Source: Selaginella tamariscina
Taxonomy: Eukaryota; Streptophyta; Lycopodiopsida; Selaginellales; Selaginellaceae
Direction of reading: 5' to 3'
Length of the DNA: 64,000 bases
NCBI GenBank assembly: GCA_003024785.1
Contig: PUQB01000446.1
Span: 1 to 64,000, forward strand
Position 1 is the first letter of the stretch, and each line of letters starts with the position of its first letter. A program made the position numbers and the translations under genes. Shown piece after piece: positions 1 to 12,985 of this stretch. The notes under the pieces were generated by a model. That model did no database searches. It was not told where the DNA came from and saw only the letters and a program-made list of their open reading frames with translations.

Positions 1-812
1 TAAAACTGGGACTTTAACAAAGGAGGGTTTAGACTTCGTTGGGGTTCAGGGTTTAACTAAACCCTCAGATAAACCACCTTGTTTTGGGCCTGTTTTATCG
101 CTTGAAAATGGAGATATATAAATATGGAGGTTTTACACGGGCTTGCCACGTGTCATGCGGTAACTAAGTATGGTGAAAGTCTCGTTGGTAACCAAGTGGA
201 GGTAAATATTAATATTTATTAATGTATAATTAGTTTATTATTTGTTTATATATTATTAGGTGAAAATGTTCTCAGCCGTTGGATGGAGGCTAATAGAATC
301 ATCAAACGGTGGCCCTGTAGTTGAAGATGGTAAGGATGCAGTTTGAGGATTATAAGAAGGAATGAGTTTGATCAATCAAGGGCAACTATGAGTGTTATTG
401 TACAAGATAATGCTGGAAATTTTCATATATATTGCAAGGTATAGTTTTATATTGTATATATTAATAATTATAATTAATATCACATATTCATTAATTTGAT
501 ATTTTCCACAGTTTCATATTTAAAATTACACTATATGAATCTTCACATTAAATTAATTATTTAATTTAAAATTATGTATTTTTAATTATATAAGAATATA
601 TACAATTAATGCAGTTGTATTAGTATTTAATAATATTAGTTAAGCATTATTTAATATTTTATTAATAATATTTATTAAAAAGTGACGTGTTTTTACAGGG
701 TTCTTTTGAGAAAATAAAAGAGTTAAGCAGGGTAGACAGTTTACCAGAGGAATACATGGAGACATCAAGTCAGCATGCACTGGAAGGTTGTTATGTGCTT
801 GGTTTAAGTTAC

Positions 813-852
<40 letters not shown>

Positions 853-1037
853 TTATATATACATTATTATAATTAATTCAATTATTAGGTATATCGGTTC
901 CAGTTTGACACTGGATGAAGTTCTAAGTTTACCACGGGACGTGGAAAAGGAGTTGGAATTTATATGCTTAGTTCTATTTAGAAACGAGCTTAAATCCGAT
1001 ACCTCAGACGCTATTACAACACTTAAGGCTGGCAAGG

Positions 1038-1077
<40 letters not shown>

Positions 1078-1776
1078 GCACACGCACGCACGCATGCACA
1101 CTTGTTTCCATGTACAGGTACGTCCTGTTATGGTTACAGGGGATAATGCACAATGTGGACAATACATTGCAAAGGAGTGTGGTATTATTTCATCACAAGC
1201 TAGCGTTCTCTTAGGGGATATCAACAAAGATACCAGGTATAATATTTAAATTTATTAGTTTAAAAATAAATTAATTATTGACTTAATTAAATTTAAATAC
1301 AGAGTGGTTTGGTCTCCATTAAATAGTAAAGCGGAAAAAACAATGAGCACAATAAGCAGTGAAGAATTATTAAAGAAAATGGATTAATTGAAAATGGAAG
1401 TTTAGAACTGGCTATAACTGGAAAAGCATTTAATGAGCTTCGAACCTCGGACATAATGGATAAGATACTCTTATACACACGTATATACGCCAGGTTTACT
1501 CCTGCTGACAAGGTAAACTACACACACGCGCACACATACGTATGTACATATGTATACGTGTATTTTTGTAGGAGAAAGTTGTGACTATGCATAGAAACCA
1601 TGGGTTAATTGTTGGTATGTGTGGAGACGGGGGAAACGACTGTGGAGCATTAAGGGCAGCTCACGTTGGTATTGCCCTTAGTGCTGCAGAGGCCTCAGTT
1701 GTATCTCCATTCACTGCAAAGAACAAAACGGTAAAATTATATATATATATATATATATTATATTATATATATATAT

Positions 1777-1814
<38 letters not shown>

Positions 1815-3355
1815 TATAATATATATATTAATGATTAATTTTAATGTTTTTTTATATATATTTTGTTTTATAAGGTTCAAGCAGTGGTTGATGTGTTACG
1901 TGAGGGACGGGGTGCTTTACATACTTCATTTGCATGTTACAAGTTTTTAATCATATATGGTTTGCAGTTCTCAATTTTTAAACTATGTTGCTATGGTATG
2001 CTTATTTAATTAACTTAAATTGATAATTATTATAATATTAATTTAATAGCAATTAAATGAAAGATTATTTACAGGTATGGTATTATTGCGTGCCAAATGG
2101 ACTATATATTCATAGACGGGGTGGCAGTTTCTAAGCCTTGGATATGCCATGACACAGAGTGATGCTAGAGGGGATCTTAAGAAGGTATATAATTAATATT
2201 TAATTTTAATTTTTTAATAATTTTAATAATTTTATTAATTTTATTAATATATACAGATAAGGCCTACTTCTAGTTTGCTGGGGCCAATAAATGTAACATC
2301 AGTAACGGGGTTATGGTTAAGCAACATTATCTTTCTAATGGGAGCAATCTTGTTTATGGAAAACCAAAAAGAATACGTGAGATGGCCTGCAGAGTAAGTA
2401 ATTTATTAATAATAATTATTAAATATTAATTAAATGATATTAATATTATTATTACATATTAATTAATGATATATGCTATTTACATTTAAACGGGATATTC
2501 ATTTAAAATCATGAAAGTAACGAATCAGTTTAATTCCATTTAAATGCTTTATCCATTTATTATTTAAATAATGTTTTAAGATAAATTCATTATCCATAAG
2601 TTTATTTAATTCATTAATTTAAAATAAAATAATTTGAAGGTATATACTGTAGATATTCTCACGGTGCGAGCTGGTGACACTAGGAGACAACTGGGAGGCC
2701 ACTGTTTTGTTCTTTACTATGTATTTTCAGTTTATTACTTCCGCTTTTGTCTTCTCTTTTGGATCCAAGTTTCGCAGAAATGTGTTTAACAATTGGATTC
2801 TAATGGTTAGTTTAAATCACATTAATCAAATATATTATATAATTATTTATTTGTTTAAATTATATATTATGTAATAATTATTTATTATTCAGCTTTGTTA
2901 TGGAGGCCTGGTGGTTATCTGCTCTTTACTTCTCTTTACTTCCTCATAGCAAGTTTATAAGTGTTTGGCATGTCGCCAGCGAGCAGTTCAACAAGCCAAA
3001 TCCTGTTTCTCCAGTTTGGGCCTCGTACCAGGTATTACTTAATATTAATATTTTATATAATTATTTCATTGTTAAGTGTAATTATAGTTAATATTAATAT
3101 TAATATTATGTTTCAGGCGCATGGTGGTAAGCCGTCTCCAGCGATGCCCTTCATGTTCCGGTTCAAGCTGTGGTTATTGATCCTTGCAAGTTTATGTGTT
3201 AACATTATCTGGCAAAAGGTGTGTGGTGGTGTGCGTGTGTGTAAGAGAGAGAGAGAGAGAGATGATTTTGATGGTTTCAGGTCGCTGTGGAGGGTCCAAT
3301 AGCAAGATTTGTTGCCGGAAAGTATCCGTCGAAGCGGCCCAAATTACATATATAA
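1..3355 (+). CDS. P5B-type ATPase (ATP13A-like), 3' half, 14 exons
   Basis: Membrane P-type ATPase of the P5B class; animal ATP13A2 members export polyamines from lysosomes, and the substrate here is inferred from the family. The window opens at the phosphorylation motif, reading KTGTLT followed by GLDFVGV, which is the P5B signature; the catalytic Asp lies just outside. In order come LATCHAVTK (near 140), RATMSVIV, the TGDN motif (near 1140), [15 protein letters not shown] (hinge, near 1620) and about six C-terminal membrane segments. Exons with GT..AG borders: 1-201, 260-438, 699-814, 889-1036, 1118-1236, 1303-1512, 1572-1730, 1875-1995, 2075-2184, 2257-2393, 2653-2805, 2893-3031, 3117-3218, 3281-3355. 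One-base frame slips occur near 115, 345, 1373, 2125 and in the exons at 2653 and 2893, while the residues around them stay conserved, so this is either indel error or very recent decay. Confidence 0.9.
1738..1830. repeat. AT microsatellite in ATPase intron
   Basis: Long TA-dinucleotide tract in the intron after the GDGGND exon. Smaller TA and CT tracts occupy other introns of the same gene (817-845, 1038-1077). Confidence 0.95.
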
Positions 3356-4121
3356 ACAGTTTTATTTATTTATTAATGTATAGTATTTATTTAACTAACG
3401 GATTAACATATTATTATTGGGATCTATTAAGCATATTATTATTATTTTTTACAAGTACTACTAAGTTACATGTATGGATGGTATTATGTCTCTCTGTCTA
3501 TCTATCTATCTATATGCTCATATGTATGTAACGTTGTTATGGATATGTATACATACACACGTAACACACGCAAACACATAATCCGATCTGATCTAAGATG
3601 ATATTATACGTCTGACTCGGACTATATATTGATTTAATCATTATAAATTAATTGACTTTATATTACATTACTATCCATACACGTAAACACACATACACAC
3701 GACTAATATATTGGAAGCCTTTTTGGAACGACTAATATATTGGAAGCATTGGAAGCCTTTTTTGGAGAGGCGTGTGGAGACTAGAGATAGTTCGGGAGGA
3801 AGGGTGGTTTTGTGAGGGTCTTTAGTCTGTAGAAGTAACAAAGACTTGACTTAGACTTATTTTATATATTGACTTGATCATTTACCCAATTAGGAAAAAG
3901 ATAATATTATTATTAATTAGTAGTTTCACAAATATAATGATTTAAATAAACATTAAATACCTATATTTTCTAGTTTCACTTTCCTATATACATATCATAA
4001 TTTTAAACTCTTTTTTATAGAAAATGATTTAAATAAACATTAAATACCAATAATTGTGTCCGTCGCTATAAAACTCAATGTCAATAACACCACATATATC
4101 AGAAAAAACAAAGACACATAG
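3356..4121. other. Intergenic, AT-rich, no gene seen
   Basis: Holds the 3' flank of the ATPase gene and the promoter of the terpene synthase. A short near-tandem duplication of a segment containing GACTAATATATTGGAAGC lies at 3702-3760. TATA-like and AT-rich sequence precedes the start at 4122. No coding signal was seen. Confidence 0.6.
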
Positions 4122-5303
4122 ATGGCTAGTGATAAGATTCTCAAAGAGCTCTCGGGCATCACTCACTTTGAGTTACCCCATATCAAAAGCACTATTCCAT
4201 TAGAGTGTTATCCCAACTTTGCTCGAGTCAACAACGAGGCCAACCAGCGGGCTATGGAGGTGCTGGGGATAACCGATAGCAAAGCTAAATTAAAGTTCAT
4301 CCAGTCCAGACTGGTCATGTGTGGAAGTCTCACGATTCCAAGAGGAGAAGATGATAATCGAATGATCCTCGCCAGCAAAAACTTCCTGGCTCTGTTCGTG
4401 ATCGATGATGTATTCGAGTCTCAACCTCGAGTTGCAAAGCATTTGCTGTGGTTGCTAGTGAATGATGCCTATGACGAGTCTTGCAACACAGGTACATGTG
4501 TATTATACACTTTGGAGGGAAATACTTACTTGAATTTACAGGGGGAGGATTTCAATATCCTCGCGATGGCTGTTCTTCCGAGAGGTACACTGTGAGCTCA
4601 GACGCCAGATGTCACCAGAATTATTCCAGCGCTACCAGAGCTCTCGTTACTTTTCTCTCAGCACGGTCTTGAATGAGGAGGTTGAAAACCACCTTCTCAA
4701 GGACCACATTCCAGATCCAGAGACATATCGCACCATGCGACGAAGAACTATTTTTGCAGATGGCCCAGCACTCTTAGTTGGCGAGTTCTGCTTGGGAGTC
4801 AAGCTGGACAAAGAAGATTACGAGTGTTCAGATTTCATCGACTTGATGGACGCCATTCTGATCACTGTGCACTCACAAACGACTTGTTCTCTTTTAGGAA
4901 GGAGCTGTATAGCAAAATGTACTACTTCAACTGGGTCTCTGTGCTTATTAACCACGGCCTTAGTCTCCAGGCAGCAATCAGCACAGTGTGCGACATGATT
5001 CTGGAAACCGAAGCCAATATATGGAAGCTGCAGAAGAGACTTGTTGAGAGAGCACGTATGAAAGAGAATAAAGATTTGCTCAAATTTGTACAAGCCATGC
5101 CCTTGGTTGCTTCTGGCAACCTGAGGTGGAGTTTCATCACCGGGCGGTTCCATGGATATAATAATCCTCTCATAACTGGCAAGCCGTTTCACGGAACCTG
5201 GTTGCTGCATCCTGAGGGCTACCATTGTTCTTCAGCTTCAGGAATGCCACCACTATTCACATCCTTTTCTGATCCCATCAGGATAGCTTTGTGTTTTCAT
5301 TGA
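4122..5303 (+). CDS. Microbial-type terpene synthase-like protein (MTPSL)
   Basis: Class I terpene cyclase with an alpha domain only, expected to ionise a prenyl diphosphate with Mg2+. The Asp-rich motif DDVFE is at residues 95-99 within FVIDDVFES, and the second metal-binding motif appears as NDLFSFRKE (N-D-x-x-S-x-x-x-E) near 4876-4902. Total length of about 380 residues fits microbial-type synthases rather than the 550-800 residues of typical plant synthases. The start is the first ATG of a long conserved frame (MASDKILKEL). A 50-bp GT..AG intron is likely at 4492-4541. The frame changes again between 4560 and 4600 and near 4850, just before NDLFSF, so the reading frame as given is broken by indels. 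In plants this family is known from non-seed lineages. The extreme C-terminus is uncertain. Confidence 0.85.
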
Positions 5304-6728
5304 AGCTGGCTAAATAAAGTGATTGGCTTTACAAATGTAAAAGTTCATCTGTTTACATCAAGCAAAAAAATATGCCATAGGATATACTTTACAGATTTTA
5401 AAATGTTGAGTGTTCAGGAGGTGAATCGATGTGAATCGACACAAGTTAATTTTATATCACTAATGAAATTAAAATTCGTAATGAATTATTATGAATTAAA
5501 AGAGATTCATAAGTTGATTTATTAAAATTAAAAATATAACCTTTTAAATTATATTTATTTAGGCCTAAAATCCAAAGTCATTTCCGTACCATAGATTCTT
5601 AAAATATTTCTGTTATAAATTTTCGACATAAACAATTGCACACACTATATTTTATTTTGTTTATGTCTGAAAACATTCTTCCCGTTGCAACCCTAATTGA
5701 AATCATTTTCCAATACCAATCGAGATGTAATCCTCAAGTTTTGTTAGAGTCAGTAATAAGATTATAATGATCCTAGATTATGATGAAGTTTTTCGAATGC
5801 ATGTTCTGAATGATATCACATGACTCAATCAACACTCTCAAGCCCTGAAGTGTGAAGAATTCCTCACAACATATGAGAAATGACCACAAATGTGTGACTT
5901 TGTGCTAGTTCTTATCCATTTGAATGTTGAGAAAGGTTGGTTGAGAAGTTTCTAATGCTAGGTCATATCCTTGCATTATGAAGATGATTTTGTTAATATT
6001 TAATTGTGGAAACTATACAATTTTCTCAATTCCTTCCTTCAACTCCAGTACATTGAAGGGTATCGGGTATCTTTTGTACTTGTAAAACTTTAAAATGTCA
6101 CGACATAAACATGAATAATACCTAGCTCTTTCTCAACAAATATAGTAAAATAATTGTATAATTCATCCTTTATAGATTTTCCTCATTTTTCTCTTTCCTT
6201 TTCATTCCACCTTTAACACTTATGCAAGTTGTAACTAAAATGGGCATGGCTATAGTCCCATTTCCTAATAATTAGCAATTTTAGCTATTTAATTAGCATT
6301 TTCTAATATTAAAGGAATATTCTTTAGAATATATGTTTGAAAAGAGAATATTCTTTAGAATATTCTATTTTGTATTCTACCCTTTAATAAATTATAGCAT
6401 TCATTGAACAAAAATTAATAACATTATAAAAGTAGAATGTATTAAATTATATAATATATTGCCTAATATAACAATTAAGGAAGAGCATAAGAGGTACATT
6501 ATATAAATATTGATGTTGTTATTAAAATATTAATATTTAAATATAACATTATTAATTAAAAATTTGTAGTAGTAATAATATATATATAAAATCCTATAAT
6601 AATATAGTCAATCTTCCATATCATTTTTTAAATTTATATAGTTAAGTATACAATTTGGTACTATTATTAAAGAGTTTATAATAATTATGAATATTAAATA
6701 TATGATATTTTATAATTTTGTAATTGCT
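5304..6728. other. Intergenic AT-rich stretch
   Basis: About 1.4 kb with strong AT bias and short direct repeats around AGAATATTCTTTAGAATAT (6315-6370). No convincing exon, RNA gene or element ends were seen. It separates two genes that converge on it. Confidence 0.6.
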
Positions 6729-9700
6729 TTAAGCTTCAGAAAACATACATTCCCTTGCAGTTTTGTTAATCGTGACTTTATCAACGCTTCTTGACATCCA
6801 CCCATATCGAATGGATTTAACATTTATAAAACATGCTGGGTCTTTTTGATTGGGAGACCATGTTTTCTCTAGGCATCCATTATATCTTTCGCTCTCCTTC
6901 TCGTGTCGCCTTTTTTGTGGTTTGAACCATGCAACCTTAACAATACTATTTTTTGTGATTACTTCAGGTGTGTCGATAATTTGACCCATCCAAATAGGCT
7001 GATTATATGACGCATCTGGAGTAATGAGAACCATCATTAGTTTTTGAAGATCCTTGCAGCAATCAAAGTATGCTTTAGGTTTTTGGTTCCTTTGTCCAAC
7101 AAAGTGTGGGGTTTGCACTTCCACATCACTACTGGCTTCTATGTCGTCTGTGCTCAGTGATGTCATTTCAATCTCCTCTCGCCACCTTGTTTTAGGCCAG
7201 AAAGGGTGTTGCAATTCTGTACTTGTGACAGTAGGCCCTTCCAACTCTCGAACAACAGTCTCCCAATAGTTGACCACATGCTTATATAGTTCTGAGTAAC
7301 CAGTTGCCTTATCAGAATTCTTTGGCATCGATTTTTGAACCCATGCCACATATTTTTTGATGCCATCAATAATAACCTCTTGTTCCTTGAGCTGGGCACT
7401 CAATGGAATAGGGTCTGGTTGTCCTTCTGGGAGAAGTGGCTTTCCATCCTCTCCACTTTTGAAGAGCATTAAGCCCTCTTTCGGTAACCACTCCTGCTCT
7501 GATGGCCGTAACTTGTACTGCATAATAGGTATACCATCTCGTATGGAGAAAAAGAATTGCGGCACAAGGTGACCAACTAAAGAATCACTCCCTTCTTTTA
7601 TATACTCCTTGAGAAATTTTTTGAAGTCTGGCACCTCAGTCACAAGCAAAGCACAACTTTTTTTGGAGATGCAATTTTCAAAAAGATTCATCATATGCGG
7701 TAAGGTAAGTGCACTTGTCCTTTTTGTAGAGTTGGAGACCTTGCTGAAGAACGCATCAATATCTTCATGAGTGTGACCAACCATAAGGAAACTGAGCGTG
7801 ATTGTTTCAAACACACCTTTGGCAACAAGCATTGACAAGTATGCTAGCACATATCTAGAAAATAAAAGTAAGTATGAGCTTGAGAAACCCTTAAGTAAAA
7901 TGATTTACCTATTTTTGTTCTCGCCTGCACAATTATCCATCTGTAAAAGCAAATGACGAGGAAGCTTATTTGATGTTGAGGACACATGTACACTATTTGA
8001 GCTAGATCCCTCCACTGAACCTGAACTCTCAACAGGGCCATCTGTTTTTTGTGCAGGTTGCTGACAATGCCTCTCATATTCCCAAGTAGCCTCAAGTGCA
8101 GACGTGTTCATGAGAGCATTATGTAAAGGTTGAAGGTGTTGTTTCTTCACTTTGAGATCACTGATAGGACTTGTCTGTGAGTGGGCTTCAAGGTTTCTGA
8201 AACACATGGCTAACGACCCAATAGTGAAATTGGAGTCGCTAGACCAATGTGGAAGTGAAAAGTGTCCATATGACTCACAACCGTGTCCATGTGTTAGCAC
8301 ACCTGTTAAAGAAATCGGAAGTTTCATGACATTTCCAAGGCACTTTGGTGTTGCAAAGAGCTTTGGAATGCTGGTCTTTGAATGATCCATCTTGTCATGG
8401 ATCAAGCACAGGTACTCTGATGGGCGTGACACAGAAAGCATGCGGTGTGCATAGTACTGAGACCGACAAGTTTGTTGTGCAATCATGTGGGCCTCCATCT
8501 TCCTTTGAATGGTAGTGATCTCCACCAAGGTTTTTGCACAAGCCTCTGCAGCCTTCAATGATGTACAAGTGTCACACTTAGAAAAGCTAGAGTGTTTTGC
8601 AATCTCCACATCCTTAAAATGAGTATTCCATATGTTGTTGAAGGTACCAGTGCAGATTGCTTGGAGCCCCATCAAACTGAGGCACTTGTTCACATGTTCA
8701 CACAGTTTCAATTGAGTGTAGATTGAAGGTAAAACCTTGAGATTTTCCCTGACCCCTGCATTTGTGGTTCGGCATTTGTGAGGCATCCTGTCTGCATTTG
8801 CTTCCACAAAAGCCTTGAGTATCTCTATGGCTGCCATGATGTGAGAGCGGGTTTTGACCAAGCCAGTGTTCCCATGAACTGAGGTTCGCGCTCCATCTAG
8901 CCACTCATCCCTCCGACGGTAGAACGTGGTCTTTGGGATCCCGTATATACTGTACCAAGCTTTGAAGCAGATGGCCACCTTATTAAATACCATGGATGTA
9001 CTCTGATAACCTGTGTCCGAGGCCATTCCATCAATACACCCAGTTAGTGCAGCATATACAAACTCATGCCTTTGCTTTTGGGTGAGCATACGAAAGACAT
9101 GTCTACATTGGGTAATTTCATTCCGGTCTGCCATCTGACAACACTTCTTCTTGCAACAGTCAATCGTGGAAATGCTCGTAACACTTTCGGAAGATGTAGG
9201 ATCCATCTTTACCCTCTTGCTGAAACTTGCAGGGGAAGATCTACAACCCATGAATCGCCTTTTTCTTACAATAGGACCAATGCAAGGAACCTCTTCAAAT
9301 ATGAGTTGTTCTTCCGGGTTGTTATTATTGAAATCCAACCCAGAATATGTTGAACCATCTTGCCGTCTTAATTCAGATGTTCGCCACCTCACGAGGGATC
9401 CAGGATACAATGTGCCATTAGGTGAAACCTCTGTCACAACTACACCCACGAAGTCGGACCCTAGTTTCTCTTCTGACACTGCTTCCATTGGATTTATAGC
9501 TGTGATGATGCCTCTTCCGACTTCAATCTCACGAAGAAAGAGAATCACCTCATCCATTACAGCAGGCAAGCCATCATCTGGTAAACTCGTGCTACTATTT
9601 GTTTGTGACTCTGCATATTTTGTGTCAGCCTTGACTTCATCCAAATTCCACAATACAGGAGAACCCTCCTCAAATTCCATTCCCAGAACCTCAACATGCT

Positions 9701-9857
9701 TGTAAATGGTGTTCACCCATACGTACACACAAGATCCTTGGGAAATATTGTGACATGATGCATTATTATCTCGAACTTCCACAGTTCCAGTGCCAACTAT
9801 CTCGTTGTTCCGAAGAAGACATACTTTATCTCCAGTATTAAACATATTGTCCTGCAC
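6729..9857 (-). CDS. Transposase-like protein with DNCAGENKN and GHTHEDID motifs
   Basis: Open frame of 1024 residues once a 54-bp intron (7855-7908, GT..AG on the minus strand) is removed; the junction reads ENKN-R-YVLAY in phase. The N-terminus (residues 1-160) has two small beta-type modules (TGDKVCLL, VGTGTVEV; later VGRGIITAI). A Cys-rich stretch follows (DCCKKKCCQM, near 235), then an HTH-like stretch (GIPKTTFYRRRDEW), KCDTC, and HDKMDHSKTSIP. The core has DNCAGENKN (near 641-649) and VGHTHEDIDAFFS about 30 residues on, the layout of RNase H-fold transposase-derived families (possibly the DUF7869 type; not checked). It is the longest intact gene in the window, with no stops or slips. 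Palindrome array 1 begins about 140 bp upstream of its ATG. Confidence 0.75.
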
Positions 9858-9999
9858 ATAAATAATTGTATTATTTATGATATCTGTTTATGCAATATTT
9901 TTAAGAAATCTGAATTACGGTTACTTAATAATATGCATATGCAATAATACATAATTATGTTTAGAGATAATATCTCATGTTTGATTAATACAACTGATG

Positions 10000-10914
10000 G
10001 GCGGGATTAATCCCGCCCACGAATCCCTCCGACGAGGAACGGTCGGCGGGATTAATCCCGCCGCCGACTCAACCCCTTCGGAGAGAGTCGGCGGGATTAA
10101 TCCCGCCTTGGACTCCCTCCGACAAGGAAGAGCCGGCGGGATTAATCCCGCCGCCTCTTCCTCCTCGGGGGGAGTCCGGCGGGATTAATCCCGCCGACTC
10201 TCTCCGACGAGGAAGGGAGTCCGGCGGGATTAATCCCGCCGCCGACTCAACCCCTTCGGAGAGAGTCGGCGGGATTAATCCCGCCTTGGACTCCCTCCGA
10301 CAAGGAAGAGCCGGCGGGATTAATCCCGCCGCCTCTTCCTCCTCGGGGGGAGTCCGGCGGGATTAATCCCGCCGACTCTCTCCGACGAGGAAGGGAGTCC
10401 GGCGGGATTAATCCCGCCGACTCATCCTCGCCGGAGAGAGTCGGCGGGATTAATCCCGCCGGACTCCCTTCCTCGTCGGAGGAAGAGGCGGCGGGATTAA
10501 TCCCGCCGGCTCTTCCTTGTCGGAGGGAGTCCAAGGCGGGATTAATCCCGCCCACAATTCTTACGACGGGGAATGGGTGGCGGGATTAAACCCGCACATA
10601 ACTCTCTCCAAAACTATGATTTCAAAGAGATCTCGGGATAAATCCTGTCCCCAAATCTTTAAAACAGGGAAGTGGTGGCGAGATTAATCCCGCCACCCCT
10701 TCCCTGCCTCCTAAAATGGTTGGCGGGATTAATCCCGCCGACAACTCTTTCTAATAAATTCTGGTAACTCTTCATCAGTTGAGAAGGTTATCGACGGGAT
10801 TAATCCCGCCACTCTTTTTCAGTGGCGGAGAAGCATTGCCCGGGAGATGGTGGCGGGATTAATCCCGCCACTTCTTCAAAGAGGCGAAAAAGAAATGGCC
10901 GGATTAATCCCGCC
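10000..10914. repeat. Palindrome array 1: 18-bp perfect palindrome at about 45-bp pitch
   Basis: The core is GGCGGGATTAATCCCGCC, identical to its own reverse complement. Perfect copies start at 10000, 10045, 10090, 10135, 10178, 10223, 10268, 10313, 10356, 10401, 10443, 10490, 10535, 10722 and 10852; variants start near 10579, 10677, 10793 and 10897. Start-to-start spacing in the first 14 is 42-47 bp. A 178-bp higher-order unit is tandemly repeated (10090-10267 and 10268-10445), and the part from about 10419 to 10552 is an inverted copy of earlier units. GC content is far above the flanks. It lies just upstream of the divergent transposase-like gene. Translating it gives GGINPA repeats in every frame that reads through, which is a by-product of the repeat. 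Confidence 0.97.
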
Positions 10915-12517
10915 GCCCCGGTTAACCTAGAATATTAAGTTAAAAGGATATTTAAACGTGATAAATCCCTAACGGAATATATTATAATCCTAATGCATTT
11001 CTAAACCCCTAAATTGTAATTTTAAGAGAGAATGTAAGAGAGTGAATCTTAATAAGTATTTTTAAATTTGTTTATAATACTTACTTGTAAACAGCACTGA
11101 AGGCGCCGTGCTTTCCTATAAAGAATAGCACCCAATTTAATCTCGCTCCTGAGATGATCACTATGAAGAAAAAAGAAGATCTAAAGAGTGAAAAATACAG
11201 AAATGAAGAAACCCTTGCCGGAGAAAGAACCAGATCTGAATTTGAGTGGGAAATTAAATGCATTTTCAAATTTACATGTCAGACCGACAATACATATGTC
11301 AGAAATTCAAATTTTTTAAAAAGAACAGAAAATAAAATTTAAGATGAGTTGACACAAATATCCGACACTCTGACATATATACTCTCCAGTTCCAATGAGT
11401 ATTTTAAAATTGCATTTAATGTTATTCAAGTGATTCAAGCTGTTTAATATTACGAAATTTTAGACTATATTCTACATTCTTAGTATTCAAGTATATTTAT
11501 ATTATATATATATATATAAATATACTTATACAATAAATAAATTGATATATTATTATGTATCATTTAAAATATATTCATAGTCTGTTTATTATTATTATTT
11601 TCTTAATTACTCGAGTATTTAGTTTTCATTTCCTAGTATCAATGGGATATTCTTTAATATTTTATTAATATTTGAAGAATATTCTAATATTAAACCTGAT
11701 TATCATAATTAAATTAGTCTTGTTCTTAATTATTGCAGTAATTATTCTACATTTGTATATATTAATGGGATTTTCTCAATTAATTTGTTATTATTTCAAG
11801 AATATTCATGTGTTAAACCTTATTATCAATATTAAATTAATACACACTATGAACATATTTTAAATTATACATAATAATACATCATTTTATCTAATATATA
11901 GTCATATATAGTTTTAATAATATATATATTAATATCATTTCCTTAATTACTTGAGTAATTAATCTTCTTTATATTAATGGGATATTCTTTATTATTTTCT
12001 TATTATTCCAAGAATATTCCAATATTAAACATGATTATGATAATTAATTTAGTTAATTATTTGAGTACTTAATTTACATTTGTATATATTAATGGGATTT
12101 TCTCAATTAATTTCTTATTATTTCAAGAATATTTCAATGTTAAACCTTTTTATCAATATTAAATTAATATATATTATTAAAACTATATATGGCTATATAT
12201 TAGATAAAATCATATATTATTATGTATAATTTAAAATATGTTCCTAGTGTGTTTATTAATTTTATTTTCTTAATTATTCGATGTTTGTTTTGCACACATA
12301 TATAAACACAATCATAAATTTACACACGCATTACAAGAACTTACAAAAACACATATGCACACACATGCACAACCCTAAACCAAACTGAAGAAATAGGTTG
12401 CTTCTTTATTGAAAACATCATGTTCAACGCATGTATGATATATGTACTCAATCTGTGTGACTGTATGTAACACATTGAATTTACATGTGTAATATTTATA
12501 TTAAGCTTGTTGGGAGC
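10915..12517. other. AT-rich spacer with degenerate long repeats
   Basis: No gene seen. Between about 11640 and 12170 a motif of the type 'AATGGGATATTCTTTAAT ... AATATTAAACCT' recurs four times in two pairs about 330 bp apart, so an older tandem duplication is visible. Otherwise low-complexity AT. Confidence 0.6.
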
Positions 12518-12547
12518 AAACCCTAAACCCTAAACCCTAAACCCTAA
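12518..12547. repeat. Interstitial telomeric repeat, (CCCTAAA)n
   Basis: Four consecutive CCCTAAA units, the plant-type telomere motif read on the C-rich strand. Confidence 0.95.
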
Positions 12548-12654
12548 TATGTAACACAATGAATTTACTCATGTAATATGTATGTATGTCTGTGTGTATA
12601 CACGTGTGCATGTATATATGTGTACTCTGTATGTATATATGTGTACTTTCTGTC

Positions 12655-12975
12655 TTCTCTCATACATACACACCATGCATGATCCATGTTAATATGTACT
12701 GTCTCTCTTCTCTCAAACATACACACCATGCATGATCTATAATATGTACTCGGTCTTCTCTAATATTATGTACTAATATGTATGTATGTCTGTGTGTATA
12801 ATACACACCATGCATGATCCATAATATGTACTGTCTCTCTTCTCTCATATACTATGTATGTATATCTGTGTATAATATGTGTAAGTATATATGTGTACTA
12901 ATATATGCAATGTGTACAAAAATAATTTTTCAACACTCTCTCTTCTCTCATACATACACACCATGCATGATCCAT
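12655..12975. repeat. Tandem repeat around CACACCATGCATGATCC
   Basis: Four copies of a unit containing TCTCTCATACATACACACC followed by ATGCATGATCC, at about 12656, 12708, 12800 and 12945, separated by ATATGTACTGTC-type sequence. The unit sits between the two telomeric tracts. Confidence 0.8.
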
Positions 12976-12985
12976 CCTAAATCCA

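Noticed and set aside
9858-9998. Terminal inverted repeat of the transposase-like gene's element
   Set aside because: No sequence here has a recognisable partner beyond 6729, and no target duplication could be identified by eye.
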